Shown here in pieces: positions 35,054 to 46,647 of a stretch of DNA of 64,000 nt (position 1 is its first letter; the number at the start of each line of letters is the position of its first letter). This stretch comes from Emydura subglobosa. Taxonomy: Eukaryota > Chordata > Testudines > Chelidae. The translations under genes and the position numbers were made by a program. The stretch spans positions 8,497,472 to 8,561,471 of the forward strand of contig ML680086.1 in assembly GCA_007922225.1 (NCBI GenBank), in the 5' to 3' direction. Under the pieces are notes generated by a model. That model worked only from the letters and a program-made list of their open reading frames with translations, searched no databases and had not been told where the DNA came from.

Positions 35054-35605
35054 GTTGTGTGTCTTTTACATAAAAATAGATGGTGAGAACCCAGCTATTG
35101 TGTCTTTAAGAAAAGAGATCTATTTACAGCACACACACAAAAACTGTAATGCATGTACTAAAATCCACAGGAAATAAAAAAAACCCATTTGTTCAAAATA
35201 AAAGCAAAAAATTCCTATATTTTGCACACAAAAAAATGTGGATGTTTGAGACGTACTTGAGTACAACAGAGCTGACTCAACCTATTGAACTATATCAGTT
35301 TAACCAGAACCTACTGAAAAAATAGGGTTGTGTGGAACTATTATCTTCAGATGTAACCACACACCCATGTTTCCTTAATGTTTCATCAGGGTTAAAGATA
35401 TTAGATCCTGTTGATGTGGGAAAAATTATCAGTAATTAGGTTTGATGGGTGTTCACCTACAGACGGAGTGGGGGGAGGTGAGTGCTGATTAAAATAAAAC
35501 CTCAGGAATTTCTAGAACACCATGGGTAGGTCTTTCTAGCAACTCAAAGTAATTAAAAGTGTAAAAATAACATATTTTCAAAAACAAACAAGCCATTTAA
35601 CCCAA
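35054..35605 (+). repeat. Diverged direct duplication, copy B
   Basis: This is the same block as copy A, with about 130 extra bases at about 35270-35395. The shared order of landmarks shows a segmental duplication rather than two unrelated AT-rich runs. Confidence 0.8.
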
Positions 35606-37397
35606 AACTGAAATGTTGCAAGGGTTCACAAACCTCTATCATATTTACAAAATCAGAATATGCTGTAAGAACAATCATTTAAAAGCTGTGGATGTTTGGA
35701 GAGGGGATTACTATGGTTGTGCTATGTTCATTTTTATTTAAAAGCAAACCACAACTTTAAGCACAAAAGAAATGTGTTTAAAATGAAAAAAATCAAACAC
35801 ATTACTTGATATCTGGATGGCCCTCACTCAAGAGAGATTACTGTAATATTAAGGTTGTTGTATATGCTGCTTTACTGTTTAATACTGTAAGAAGGCTCTG
35901 AAGTGCTGTTTTTAATTGAAACAGAAAAATATATATTAACTAACAATTAGCCAAAAGCAGCCCTGTTGTTTAGCCAATTTACTTCTCACCAGAGATCACA
36001 AAAGGCAATGTTTGGGAAGGGGTGCATAAATGAATCATGTATCTATTAATTAAGAGCTGTAGTGATCAAATCAACCTGATAACTATAGACATTCAAGCCT
36101 GTTTGAAACGAAGAGGAAGGTTGGTACAGAAACCTGAGCTTTTTTAGAGTCTGCCTTCCTACAACAGAAACCATCATGGGCAGAATGGCTGCTGGTGAAC
36201 AGCAAGACAAAGTAAGTTGCTTGTTTTATAACTCTGAAAATATATATTCTTACGCTTTGTACATGCTGTCCTTACTAATTATGATATTATATATGTCTTT
36301 ATTGCAGTTTGATCGGTTTAGTATGGAAACAGCAACCACAAGCTGTATTTTACCAGGACAAAGTAAAACCCTATTTTAACCATAGCTATGTATAATATTG
36401 TTTTTAAAAAAAAAACCAAAAAACTGCTATTAAATAGGTTGTATGGGAAGGGTTGTACATTTGGGGAATAATACTCACTAAAATTTTGCTTGTTCTTTAA
36501 GCAAAAGGCCCAAATACATGTGTGGGAAACCATTTGCCCGCACTCCTTTACCCTGTGCTGACAGTAAATTTCTGAAACTTGCTTTTCACTGTGTGTTTTT
36601 TAAAATGCGAGGAGCGGGGAGGATTTTTAAAAAAAAAAGTTAATTTTGATGTTTCAGTTGTTTTTTGTGATTTAGGAACATATGTCATGCCTTTTTTTCT
36701 ATGAGAAAATGTGTGTGTCCTCTCAGGAAAGCAGGGCATATAAAGTTGTGGTTTTTAAAAGTGTTTTGCTGGTTTTGGGCGCTTACATCACTGGGCTTTT
36801 TACTCTATGCAAAATGTGTTTTGCATGTGTTTTAAAATGGTTTAAAAAGTTGGATTTAATGTTTAAATTGTTGCTTGTGATTTAAGGGCATATGCAAGAG
36901 GTATGTGTGGATTTTTTTAACTTAATTTTTATTGTTTTTATATATAACATAAACACATAACAAAACAAAACATATATCAATACATGTGCAAGATGGAAAT
37001 AGCATATAAATAACAAAATTCAACATTCATCATTTGCAAAACCTGGAAAAAAAACAAAACAAAAAAACAAATAAACAACCAAAAACCCTGAATCCATAGA
37101 GGTCATGCAAGACATCAATTATTAAAGTGACTAAATAGATAAATGAGAACATAATCTGAGTATTGAGGACTAATATATATTCTATGCAATAGTTTCATGT
37201 GTGACCAGACATCCTCATATTTTTTCCAAGTGTTTCCATTGTTACCTAGCAGCTCTGTGTTCTTGGGGAACCAGGGCGCAAAACCCCAACTCTCTCTCTC
37301 TGTGGCTCACCTGAATTACCCCCCTACCAGCCCATGCTTGAACCAGAAACCAAAGGCTGCTTGAACCAGAAACCAAAGGCATTTCAATATGAAAAGG

Positions 37398-37552
37398 CAG
37401 GGGACACAACTGAAACCCTCCCATCAAGGGTGAGGCAACTCCCCATGCCTCATACAAGAGACACAATTGGAACCCTCCCATCAAAGGTGAGACAACTCCC
37501 CAGGACACAATTGGAACCCTCCCATCAAGTGTGAGACAACTCCCCATGCCTC
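37398..37552 (+). repeat. ~50-60 bp minisatellite, 3 copies
   Basis: Repeats of 'gacacaattggaaccctccc' followed by 'tgagacaactcccca'; the middle unit boundary lacks 'atgcctcata'. Confidence 0.85.
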
Positions 37553-38464
37553 ATAAGCATCTCAGTTAGCACATGAATGAAGAACAGAAGCCTCATCTAC
37601 ATCGAAGATGGAACACGCACTGAACTCTGGGATTGCTGAAGCAGGGAAGCACTGCATTTTGGGAAATCTCTGCTCTCGATGTAACTGAACTCACACCTGT
37701 ACACACCCAGCTCCGCAGTTATCAGACCATTCTAGTTATTGGTATGCAAAACACTGAAACCTGGTTGCATTGTGAGCCCTCTCTCAAGAAAGGACGCCCT
37801 TCCAGGAATGATCAGCTCCTTTTGTCCAGATATTGTTTATCCATAAACAAACCTGGCATCTACAAATTCCCTATCAAAGCTCAAACCTCTGTTCTGATGC
37901 TTGGATCCAAACTCTGCATCAGTTCCACTGTAACCTGTCTTCTCTTCCTGACTGATCGTGTTGGGGGCTCTGCCAGACTCAAAGCCCTCCAGACCCTGAA
38001 CTGACAAGCCTCTTCCTGGGAACCTCTGAACTGCATGGAGTGGTGAGATCAACCCCCCCTTTTCCCCCAACACAACTTATCTCTCCCTCTCTCTCTCTCC
38101 CTCTCTTAGTCCAGGTATAACTTTCTACTTTTGTAATCAAACCTGGGATAGCTTTCTCCAATACCCCCAACTGTAATTGTGTAGTACTGTAAGTGTTTGA
38201 TTGTTTTTCTCTCCTGGTATGGTATTACTATTAGTATCATAAGTTTTATATACCTATCAATAAATAACTGTTATACTCAAGTTGGTTGCCACTTTCTTTC
38301 TCCCTCTCTCTCTCTCTCCAAACTGCATGTGCTCTTTTGTGTTGTTGGTCCCTATCTTGCTCTGTAGCAACGCTTCTTTTATCTAAGCCAAAGATCCCTG
38401 GAGTGCCCAAAAATCCTATGGGGTTTGCTCATCAAGGGGGTTATTGCTAGAACAATTGTGGTGT

Positions 38465-38765
38465 AAAGGGGCATATGAAGGGGACAGCCAGGAAGTGCTA
38501 CTCTGCCTAGCCTATGGGGTCCAGGGGCAAATGAGGGTGCAGCTCAAGTGCTGTTTGACCCAGCCTGATTGATTCCAAGGGGCAATTAAGGGGAGTAGCC
38601 AAAAAGGTGCTGTTTGGACCCAGCCTGCTCTATTCTGGTGTGTTGCAAAGGGGCATATAAGGGTAGCCACTGAGAGTGTGGTGTCACCCAGCCTGCTGAG
38701 TTCAGGGACATATAAGGGGTCAGCTGAGAGTGCTGATAGCCCGGTCTGCTCAGACGCACTAAGTT
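38465..38765 (+). repeat. ~60 bp minisatellite, about 5 diverged copies
   Basis: Units contain 'aaggggcatataaggg' variants followed by 'gtgctgtttgacccagcctg' variants. Confidence 0.8.
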
Positions 38766-39640
38766 GAGCTGAACTGTGTATGTGTGTGTGTGCGTATCCG
38801 TGGGGGGTTGTGCTGGAGGAACCCAGCCCTGAAAACCTTAGGTCCTGCAGGATACCTCCATTGGGAGGGGGCTTGTAGCCCTATGAACACACAAGTAACA
38901 CAAGCAGTACATTAGTAGAATCACACCCCTAGAATCACACCCCCCTTCCAGGAAGGTAACCCTAATAAATGAGCATACCCCAAGGAGAAGGGCAAATCTG
39001 GTAACACCATTAGACAGAGTCATTTTTTTTCCCTATTATTGCAGTAGTAGAAAGCTCCCTAAGCCAATCTGTGTATGAAAGGGAATTGCAGATTTCCATT
39101 CTCTCAAAAATAACTCTTTTGGCCACTAAAGTTACTGCAGTCCATTTCTTAATGCTAACTGGTAATATCAACTAATCCAGTATACCTAAAGTATACAAGA
39201 AGAAGAAGAAGAAGGAAAGACAGTGACACAAAGTTTTTTGAGAGCTCATGGAATTTGGTGTTCCAGAACGCATGCAATTTTTGACAGGTATAGAGAATGT
39301 GTGAAAGGTTGTCATGTGGCTATTTGAATCTCCAGCCTTCTCTGTGTGTTGCCAATCTACTCTTAAACATTTTGTAGTCCAGTAGTACCTGTTTAATATC
39401 TTGTTCTGGAAGAATTGCAAGGATAAAGAACTTGAAGTATCTTTCACATTAAGCCAGATATCCTCCTAGGTTGTTGTGATAGTCAAGCTAAGTTCTTTTT
39501 CGCATTTTTCACAGAGCCTGAGACTGAAAGGGTAATGCAAATCATGAAGCCACCTTCAACTAACTCCTACAAAGTGATTTTTGTCTCCATATTTCTTAAC
39601 ATGTTCTTCTAGAGGTGAGAAATTTTAAATAGACCAATTG

Positions 39641-40374
39641 TCCCCTAATCTTTGCATGAATCTTTGAGCATAGCCACTGAAAGAAGGAACTGTGAGATAA
39701 CGGTAGCTGATATTTGATGTTGGGGGGAGGAAGTTAAAACTATTTTGTTGCATAATGTTTGGTTTGGGTGCAGTGGGGAACATGGGTTTGTATAAAAAAT
39801 GTCTGTGTTTTGGAGAAAGACTAGTTGTAGACACAAACTGTGGGGGGTATTGTGTGCTGCTGTTTGTTTTGCAGTTCAAAATGAATTTTGTAAAGCAGTG
39901 ACTTTTATATGACTTAAGTGGAAGAAAAACATGCTAAATTAAAAGACTGTTTCATGTGTTTTGTAATAACATTGCCTTTCCCTCTGCCCCCCTCCCCAAG
40001 TCAAAACAAGAAAGACCCTTCTACTGTGAAGTAAAATCAAGCACAAAAGAAAAAAAGAAAGAGACAGCTAAAAAATTTCCACAATATCAATAGCTGACAA
40101 ACCATTGAACCCTAGGAAATATATTTTGCATATTTGTTTAAACGGTTTTTTTTTTAAGCAAATACATAGGGGTGGGTGGGTTTTGATGGGAAAAAGATAT
40201 TATAGATTTCATTTTTTGTGAATTTTATAAATTGTTTATTTAAAAATAAATTGGAATGAGAAGCCAGCAATGGGAACTACTTAGATTTAGGGACCCGGTG
40301 TACTGTGAGGTATTTCGTTTTCTCAATCTTGAGTGAATAAATTCAAGCAGGCAGGTTTTGGAAGTTTGTGTGAC
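39641..40374. other. Unrecognised AT-rich segment
   Basis: No gene. In base composition it resembles 33.7-36.9 kb, of which it may be the continuation on the other side of the L1-like insertion. Confidence 0.35.
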
Positions 40375-42145
40375 ACTGTTGACTCAACTCAACATGGTTG
40401 ACTCATATTTAGCTTATGATCCACTATGACCCCCCCAGATCCCTTTCTGCAGTACTCTTTCCTAGTGAGTCATTTCCAATTTTGTATGCATACAACTGAT
40501 TGTTCCTTCTTAAGTGGAGTAATTTGCATTTGTCCTTATTGAATTTCATCCTATTTACTTCAGACCATTAAGTTTGTCCAGATCATTTTAAATTTTTAAA
40601 CCTATTCTCCAAAGCACTTGCAATTCTTCCAGCTTGGTATCATCTGCAAACTTTATAAGTATACTCTCTATGCCATTATCTAAATCACTGATGAAGATAT
40701 TGAACAGAATCGGACCTAAAACTGATCTCTGTGGGACCCCACTCAAAATTCCCTTTCAGCTTGACTGTGAACCACTTATAACTACCCTATGGGAATATAT
40801 TTCTAGCCAGTTATGCACCCACCTGATAGTAGATCCCTGTAGGTTATATTTTTCTAATTTGTTTATGAGAAGATCATGCGAGACAGAATCAAAAGCTTTA
40901 CTAAAGTCAAAATATACCACATCTACCCCTTATTCACAAGACTTGTTACCCTGTCAAAGAAAGCTATCAGGTTGGTCTGACATGGTTTGTTCTTGACAAA
41001 TCCATGCTGACTATTACTTATCACCCTATTATCTTCTGGGTGTTTGCAAATTGATTGCTTAATTATTTGCTCCTTTATCTTTCCTGGTACTGAAGTTAAA
41101 CTGACTGGTCTGTAATTCCCTAGATTGTTTGTTTTTATGTCTCTTGTTTATAGATTGGCACTATATTTGCCCTTTTCCAATCATCTGGAATCTCTCCTGT
41201 CTTCCATGACTTTTCAAACATAATCCCTAATCCATCAGATATCTCCTCAGTCAGCTTCTAGGATGTATTTCATCGGGCCCTGGTGACCAGAAGACATCTA
41301 ACTTGTCTAAGTAATTTTTAACTTGTTCTTTTTAGATTCATATCCTACCTCATTTTCACTGACATTCATTATGTTAGACATCCAATTGCTACTAATCTTT
41401 TCGGTTAAAAATTAAAGAAAAAAGTCATTTAGTCCTTCTGCCATTTCCACATTTTCTGTTCTTGTTTTCCCCCCCTCATAGAGTAACAGGCCTGCCTGCC
41501 CTTGGTCTTCCTCTTGCTTCTAATGTATTTGTAGATTATTTTCTTGTTACCCTTTATATCTTTATCTAGTTTAATCTCTTTCTGTGCCTTTCTAATTTTG
41601 TCCCTACATACTTCTTGTATTTTATATTCATCCTTTCTAATTTGACCTAATTTCCATTTTTTTTTCCTCTTTTTTTCTGATCATTGAAGATCTCCTGGTT
41701 AAGCCAGGATGGTCTCTTGTCATACTGCTTATATTTCTTTTGCAGTGGGATAGTTTCCTCTTGTGCCTGTAATAATGTCTCTCTGAAAAACTGCCAAGTC
41801 TCTTGAACTGTTTTTCTTCTTAGCTTTGCTTCCCATGGGATCTTACCTACCACTCCATGAGTTTGCCAACATCTGCCTTCTTGAAATCCATTATCTTTAC
41901 TATGCTCTCTTCCATCCTACTATTCCTTGGAATCATGATCTCTATCATTTCATGATGACTTTCCAACCTGCCTCCTACTTTCAAATTCTCAACCAGTTCC
42001 TCCCTATTTGTCAAGATTAAAACTAGAATGGCTCCTCCCCTAGTAGGTTTCTCCACCTTCTGAAATAAAAGGCAATCCCTTTGGGGATATAAGGAACAGG
42101 GGGAGACTCCATCTTCATCCTTCACCTTAGCAGACAAAGAAATCA
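40375..42145 (-). mobile_element. CR1 LINE, endonuclease to RT C-terminal part
   Basis: The minus strand reads an endonuclease C-terminal block at 42146-41847 ([19 protein letters not shown]), then the linker at 41853-41647, RT segments at 41.2-40.6 kb, and a truncated 3' part with typical CR1 phrases in reverse such as 'aattttgtatgcatacaac'. It is broken throughout. Confidence 0.88.
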
Positions 42146-42875
42146 AGCAATTTGATCTCTGTCAGGGGTCCTGGCTAAGCCAGCCAGAAAAAAGCTTGCA
42201 AGGAGACTGTGGGTGAGAGAAACCATCTAGAACAAAAACTAGATCTTGGTAGATTACATCTTAGACTTTTAGATGGATGTTTTCTCTTGTATTTGCATGT
42301 AACCATCTCTGCCTTCATCTCTTTTACTTGGTATCCTTTAATCCCTGCTCTTTTATTAATACACTTGTTTTACTTTTACTATAAACCAAGGCAGTGCTGT
42401 GTTTGAAGGGAAGGTTTTTTTTACTACTGTTAAATAATATGCTGTGATGTACTGACTCTTTAACAGAGCAGTGAACTTAACATCTTCTGTGACTGCACAG
42501 TGGTTGGGGCTGTGCATGGCAGAGATACATCTCTGAGGAGCTCGGGGGCTGGAGTTCACTAATTGTTACTAGCCAGGCAAGGTTTGGGCTGGGAGAGCCT
42601 TGTGGAGTTTGCTGGTGAGGAAAACAGACTGGTGTGGCAGGGAGTTGACACAGTCTAGTCGCCAGCAAAACCCACTCTTACTGTGGCAGAGAGGTAACAC
42701 AGTGGCTCCCAGCTCTGTGTATCCCCTGCAGTGTGTTATAGCACCCCACTGCTACCTGCCTTTAGCATGAAATGGTCTCGTCTGTGCCTACTGCAGTTCA
42801 GCTCTCTGAAATCAATAGCCACCCAAGCCCTGCCATCCAGGTTACCATAGACCTCACTCTCTCTGTTCAGGCTAG
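42146..42875. other. LTR-like or unassigned sequence
   Basis: The patch at about 42150-42400 looks like an LTR end region (pyrimidine-rich, with 'cttttattaatacact'). I cannot fix its ends. The rest to 42871 is unassigned and is the target of the next LTR. Confidence 0.3.
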
Positions 42876-43473
42876 TGTGACAGGGTTAGACCTGATGGCT
42901 ACAGGAGGGTAGTAGAGGGGGTCTATATTAGCCCCAGAATGAGCAAATCCCTGTTCCCTGGGTGATCCAGCTGGGGCTACTCTGGGGCAGTTGGGCCAAT
43001 TAGGCCAGCTGAGGCCAATCAAGGAGCTTGCTCCCAGTAGTTAAAAGCCTCCCTGTCAGGCAGACAGGGGCAGCTGGAAGGGAGTTAGGAGAGGGAGCAT
43101 AGCTGAGCGGAGCTGCTACAGGATTTGGAGCAACCACTGCCACATAGTAAGGCCCCAAAGGTACCAGAGACGATCGGGGGGGGTACCTGTCTGGCTGCGG
43201 CCGGGGACCCAAGGCACAGGCCTGAGGGAGAACCCCTCCCCACCCAGTTCTGGGAAGCAGACGGCGAGCAGTGGGACCAAGGAGAGGCGACCCAGGGAAG
43301 GAGTAAGTCACGGACGTTTGAAGGCTACTCCACACAGGGTCCCTGGGTCGGGGCCTGGGGCAGAGGGTGGGACCAGGCCCCCCCCCCTGCTCCCCCTCCC
43401 CACGGTGCACCGTGGTCGTGGCCGAAGAGGGCACCGTACCCAAGAGAGGGCTAGACTAGCCGCCCCCGCTACA
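42876..43473 (+). mobile_element. Solo LTR (598 bp)
   Basis: It starts TGTGACAGGG and ends GCTACA, flanked by CTAG at 42872-42875 and 43474-43477 (4-bp target duplication). A TATA-like 'gttaaaagcc' lies at about 43040. It is GC-rich downstream. The ends resemble the Gmr1-like LTRs, but the 4-bp duplication differs, so the family is open. Confidence 0.7.
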
Positions 43474-43735
43474 CTAGTAACAGGCTCACACCAACCCTGG
43501 AGTCCGTGGAGCGTTCCCTCTGCAGTATCTAGCCCCTGTCACTGGGCACTCATAGAAGTTACCAGCTAAGGTGTCCCTGAAGGGACAGAGTACACACAGC
43601 TTGACTGCTACAACTCAGGATGAGACCCTTTATAACAACACAGCACTGTGATCTAGTTATCATGAAAACAAATAAGTTTATTTAAAAAAAGGTTAAGATT
43701 TTAAGAGAGAGTGCACAAGGATAATAAGAACAACA

Positions 43736-44035
43736 GGTTACAAATAAAACAAAACATAAAACGCAATCTAGGTCAATAATTACCTTTCCTATTTAATGGA
43801 GTTGAGTTCCTCCCTAGACTTCAGTCTTTGTCAAAGCTGCTGTTCTTCAGCCATAACCAGGATCCAAGGCTTTGGTCTTTGTCAAAGCTGCTGGTTACAA
43901 AGCTGCTGGTTACAAATAAAACAAAACATAAAATGTAATCTAGGTCAATAGTAACCTTTCCTATTTAATGGAGTTGAGTTCCTCCCAAGGCTTCAGTCTT
44001 TGTCAAAGCTGCTGGTCTTCAGCCATAACCAGGAT
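43736..44035. repeat. 172-bp tandem duplication
   Basis: 'ggttacaaataaaacaaaac' starts at 43736 and again at 43908. The following ~110 bases, including 'ttaatggagttgagttcctc', are nearly the same in both. Confidence 0.9.
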
Positions 44036-44599
44036 CCAAGTTTTCATGCAATACCCTATACCCTGAAAGGGGTTTCCTCAGTAAATGGATCACACAAGGG
44101 CCTTTTTTCACTTGCTTTTCCTTGCTTTTACACCCCAAAGTTTATGGTCTTTGCACCCCATAGACAAGACAATCCTCATCTCTCTTGTCTTGACTCCACA
44201 TCCTCATATTGATGTGGAATACAAATGTAGCTGCCATTATGCTTGGCTTTACATCCGAGATGTAGGCAGACAAGTGATTCCACATCCCTGTGGAACCCCT
44301 CCCCACCCAGGCAAAACTTCTTGTCAATGCTGCCTGGGACACAGATTCTAAAACATGTTTTCAGTACATACACACAACTCCTTAAATATCATTCATGCAT
44401 ACATCATGCAATGATTTTGAAGATCAGATGATATAAGCTTTTATCAGACAATGTACACAACTCTTTCTAGATCAATACCAATAAAGTAGTGTTAGATGTA
44501 GTGAGTTTGTCAGGCCTAGTTGGCATTGCTCTTTTAGAACAGTGTATCCTTCAGCAGTTGGCACTGAAGGGTTCTTAGGATCATGCCCCCCAAACCCTC

Positions 44600-44739
44600 A
44601 CTGCTACTCTAAACGATCTAAAACCAAAGAAGCTTTTGTAAAAGGTTATGAACATACATTTACCAATGAGATATTCATAGTGGATGAAGCCTTAACCAAG
44701 GGACAAAACCTGTATAGTAATTTAAAAAGTATAGGGTGA
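44600..44739 (+). pseudogene. Polinton integrase C-terminal-like segment
   Basis: A short plus-strand frame contains KEAFVKGYEHTFTNEIFIVD. Its pattern of basic turn, aromatic and NEIF strand resembles the chromo-like tail of Polinton-type retroviral-fold integrases. It sits 160 bp upstream of the penton-like gene, as expected for that order. The catalytic core is not present, so this call rests on one segment and its context. Confidence 0.4.
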
Positions 44740-44901
44740 GAGTCACTGGATCATTTTACCCTGAAGAATTATAAAAAGTAAATCCCAAACAGGAGAAGAT
44801 TTAGAGGATTTAGCTGAGAAAGGAAAAGTGAGGGGGAAAAAGTGGCTACTGGTAAAAAGGTTAGAGTCATCTGATAAATTTAATAGCTGGCTGGAAGCAA
44901 A

Positions 44902-45620
44902 AGTGACTTTTATATCACTTTGTCCACCTATGTCAGCTCTGAGTTTTTTTTCCTCAAAACACCCAATTGAACTTTACAATACAGCTTGTTAAGCCCTTGG
45001 CTTTCCTGGGGATCTGGCTGGCAGAGTTAGTGGAACTACAATACCCACACAGCTGGAACAGTATCAATGAAGACACACTGTTTGAAATCATCTTTGGAGC
45101 TAGGAAATAGAGTTCCACCCTGCATCGAGGCTATTACTCATCCATACCTGAATTACTGGATCATATGAACAACACTGTGGCTGGTCATCTGGGACTGCCA
45201 GAGGTGGTCATGAACTATGACCCTGTGGGTAGAAACATTAGACTTAAAACCTCCTATGTTGCTTATACATTTTCTACCAATAGGAAGATAGCTAATATTT
45301 GAGATTTGGGCCTCAATCGTAGTGTCAAAAACATCCCCTTCTTATCAGACGCTACAGGGAGTTTTAACTCTTTGTAGCTATATATGGATATCATAGAATA
45401 GCAGTTTGTGGGGGTCTTTTCTGTACTCCTGTTACATTGTTTCCCCATCTGAGGAAGGATCAATGAGTTTGTCACCGTCATGTATGATAAACTGCATTAT
45501 GTTCCTGTCAGTAAATATCACATTGACATCATCACCATTGAAATAAAGAGACAATAATATACCCGTCTTGTTTTGCTTCAGCAAGGTGGTGATCAAGCTG
45601 CTCCTGGAGAGGGGGGAATT
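44902..45620 (+). pseudogene. Polinton penton-like minor capsid protein
   Basis: The N-terminus reads SDFYITL, followed by a poorly readable stretch, then WLAELVELQYPHSWNSIN (about 45018-45071), RGYYSSIPELLDHMNN, NYDPVGRNIRLKTSY, a short variable region, then YDKLHYVPVSKYHIDIITIE and SKVVIKLLLE at the C-terminus. This series is characteristic of the single-jelly-roll vertex protein of Polintons and adintoviruses, which forms capsid fivefold vertices. I count at least four in-frame stops and two frameshifts. Length (~240 codons) is close to the family's. Confidence 0.75.
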
Positions 45621-45735
45621 TTTTTAAAAGCAAAACACTATGACAACCCTAAAAATTATGGGGATCCCAGCATCTGCAGAAACTATTACAAAGCCCAGGC
45701 TGGATATGCCCTTCCTGGATATCATGGGACCCCCA
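45621..45735 (+). pseudogene. Polinton small core/minor capsid protein, N-terminal part
   Basis: The frame reads YDNPKNYGDPSICRNYYKAQ and then AGYALPGYHGTP. The 'DP...YY..QAG...Y.G.P' layout is typical of the short protein that lies between the penton-like and major capsid genes. The sequence then breaks off into about 900 bp of unrelated DNA, including an LTR. Confidence 0.6.
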
Positions 45736-45861
45736 CTGATACCAGAAAAATTCCCCAGACTCCATTTTGTATCCCTAGCTTCCATTTTAAAAAAGCAAGA
45801 GTCATTCCACCATTAGATAGAAGCTACAGGTCAAGTAGCATAGCACTAAAAATACAATTGG

Positions 45862-46348
45862 TGCGGAAAAGGGCAGTGACAGCAGATCATAAGACTGAGG
45901 AAAACAACAGTTGTAGGCTAAAAATAGAATTGGCCGTTAGAAACAAGTTTAAAAATACAAATGACAGTTTGGAATTTTGGCATGAGTCCAAGAAAGATGT
46001 TAGCAGAAGTGCCTAGAAAGTTCTGACAGGACAGTATCAAGGTCAGTGTGTCAGTGGGCAGTGGTTGGTAGGAGAGAGGCAGCTGAGGTGAAGAGAGAGA
46101 GAACAGCAGAAGCACCAGCAGTGACTGATAAAACCGGCAGCAGAGGGATCCTGTCTCTGGAGCAGAGACAGTGCAACAGAGTCAGCAGACAGAGTAAGCT
46201 TGTCAGTTATAGCTATAGTATAGTATAGTGTGCATGTGTGTGTTGGGGGGAATTAATAAAGTATATGAATGTGTGTTAATTGTGAAAGGAATTTATCTAT
46301 ATAAAGTTTAATAAGAACTGCTGTCAGCGGCCTGTGACAGTCTGACCA
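45862..46348 (+). mobile_element. Solo LTR (487 bp) inside the Polinton-like element
   Basis: It starts TGCGG and ends GACCA, flanked by TTGG at 45858-45861 and 46349-46352. An AATAAA occurs at about 46255, consistent with plus orientation. Flanking DNA on both sides (45736-45861 and 46353-46645) is also foreign to the capsid genes, so the LTR may lie within an earlier insertion. Confidence 0.6.
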
Positions 46349-46647
46349 TTGGTAACAGTGCAGCCACTTAGAATCATTTCAACTGTATGTTATTGCAGTT
46401 TAGGAGCTCTTTTAACTTGCAAGGGATTTGTGATTTTGATTGTTATTGTATCAGGTATTGTTATTTGCATCCACATTTGCACAAAGTGCCTTGTTTTGGA
46501 GAGAATACTGCTTGCGTCAGTCATTTATTGGAAGTCTGTATCTGTGTCTTCCAGGTATTTCCTTCGCCACCCTAGGAGACCCAGACCTAACAAGAACAGA
46601 TTAGTTATGTTCTGGGATTATGCTAAATCTGTTTTCAGGGTAACACC

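Larger units (their letters stand above)
33691..36907. other. Unrecognised AT-rich segment with internal duplications
   Basis: It matches no repeat family I know. It holds a duplicated block (34430-34845 and 35054-35605, listed separately) and a shorter one (about 36640-36690 and 36845-36895, sharing 'tgtgattta' and 'catatg'). A 92-codon plus-strand Lys-rich frame lies at 34047-34325. A small ATG frame at 36176 runs into 'gacaaagtaagt' (possible splice donor), with 'ttattgcagtttgat' (possible acceptor) about 90 bp later. It could be host DNA or accessory DNA of the Polinton-like element further right. Confidence 0.35.
37240..39006 (+). mobile_element. Long solo LTR (1.77 kb) inside the L1-like LINE
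   Basis: It starts TGTTACC and ends GGTAACA, giving a perfect 7-bp inverted terminal repeat. Flanking target duplications are CCAT (37236-37239 and 39007-39010; possibly CCATT). Internally it has two minisatellites and an AATAAA near 38260, which suggests plus orientation. No open frame of note. It is probably of endogenous retrovirus type. Confidence 0.75.
36908..39640 (-). mobile_element. L1-like LINE 3' end, split by a 1.77-kb LTR
   Basis: The minus strand ends in an A-rich tail preceded by 'aaaacaataaaaattaag' (36.91 kb). Upstream (39.0-39.64 kb) are the C-terminal blocks of an L1-type ORF2: QNKILNRYYWTTKCLR, a His/Cys segment with CQKLHAFWNTKFHEL, and a WLRELSTTAI block. The two parts (36908-37239 and 39007-39640) become continuous when the LTR is removed. 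The RT domain is absent, so the copy is 5'-truncated. Tx1- versus L1-type is not resolved. Confidence 0.6.

Noticed and set aside
33700..36900. Endogenous parvovirus, hepadnavirus or herpesvirus segment
   Set aside because: I looked for replicase, polymerase or capsid motifs in the frames here and saw none.
46046..46228. Short plus-strand frame rich in Arg and Glu near the Polinton genes
   Set aside because: It lies wholly inside the solo LTR (45862-46348), so it is not part of the capsid module.
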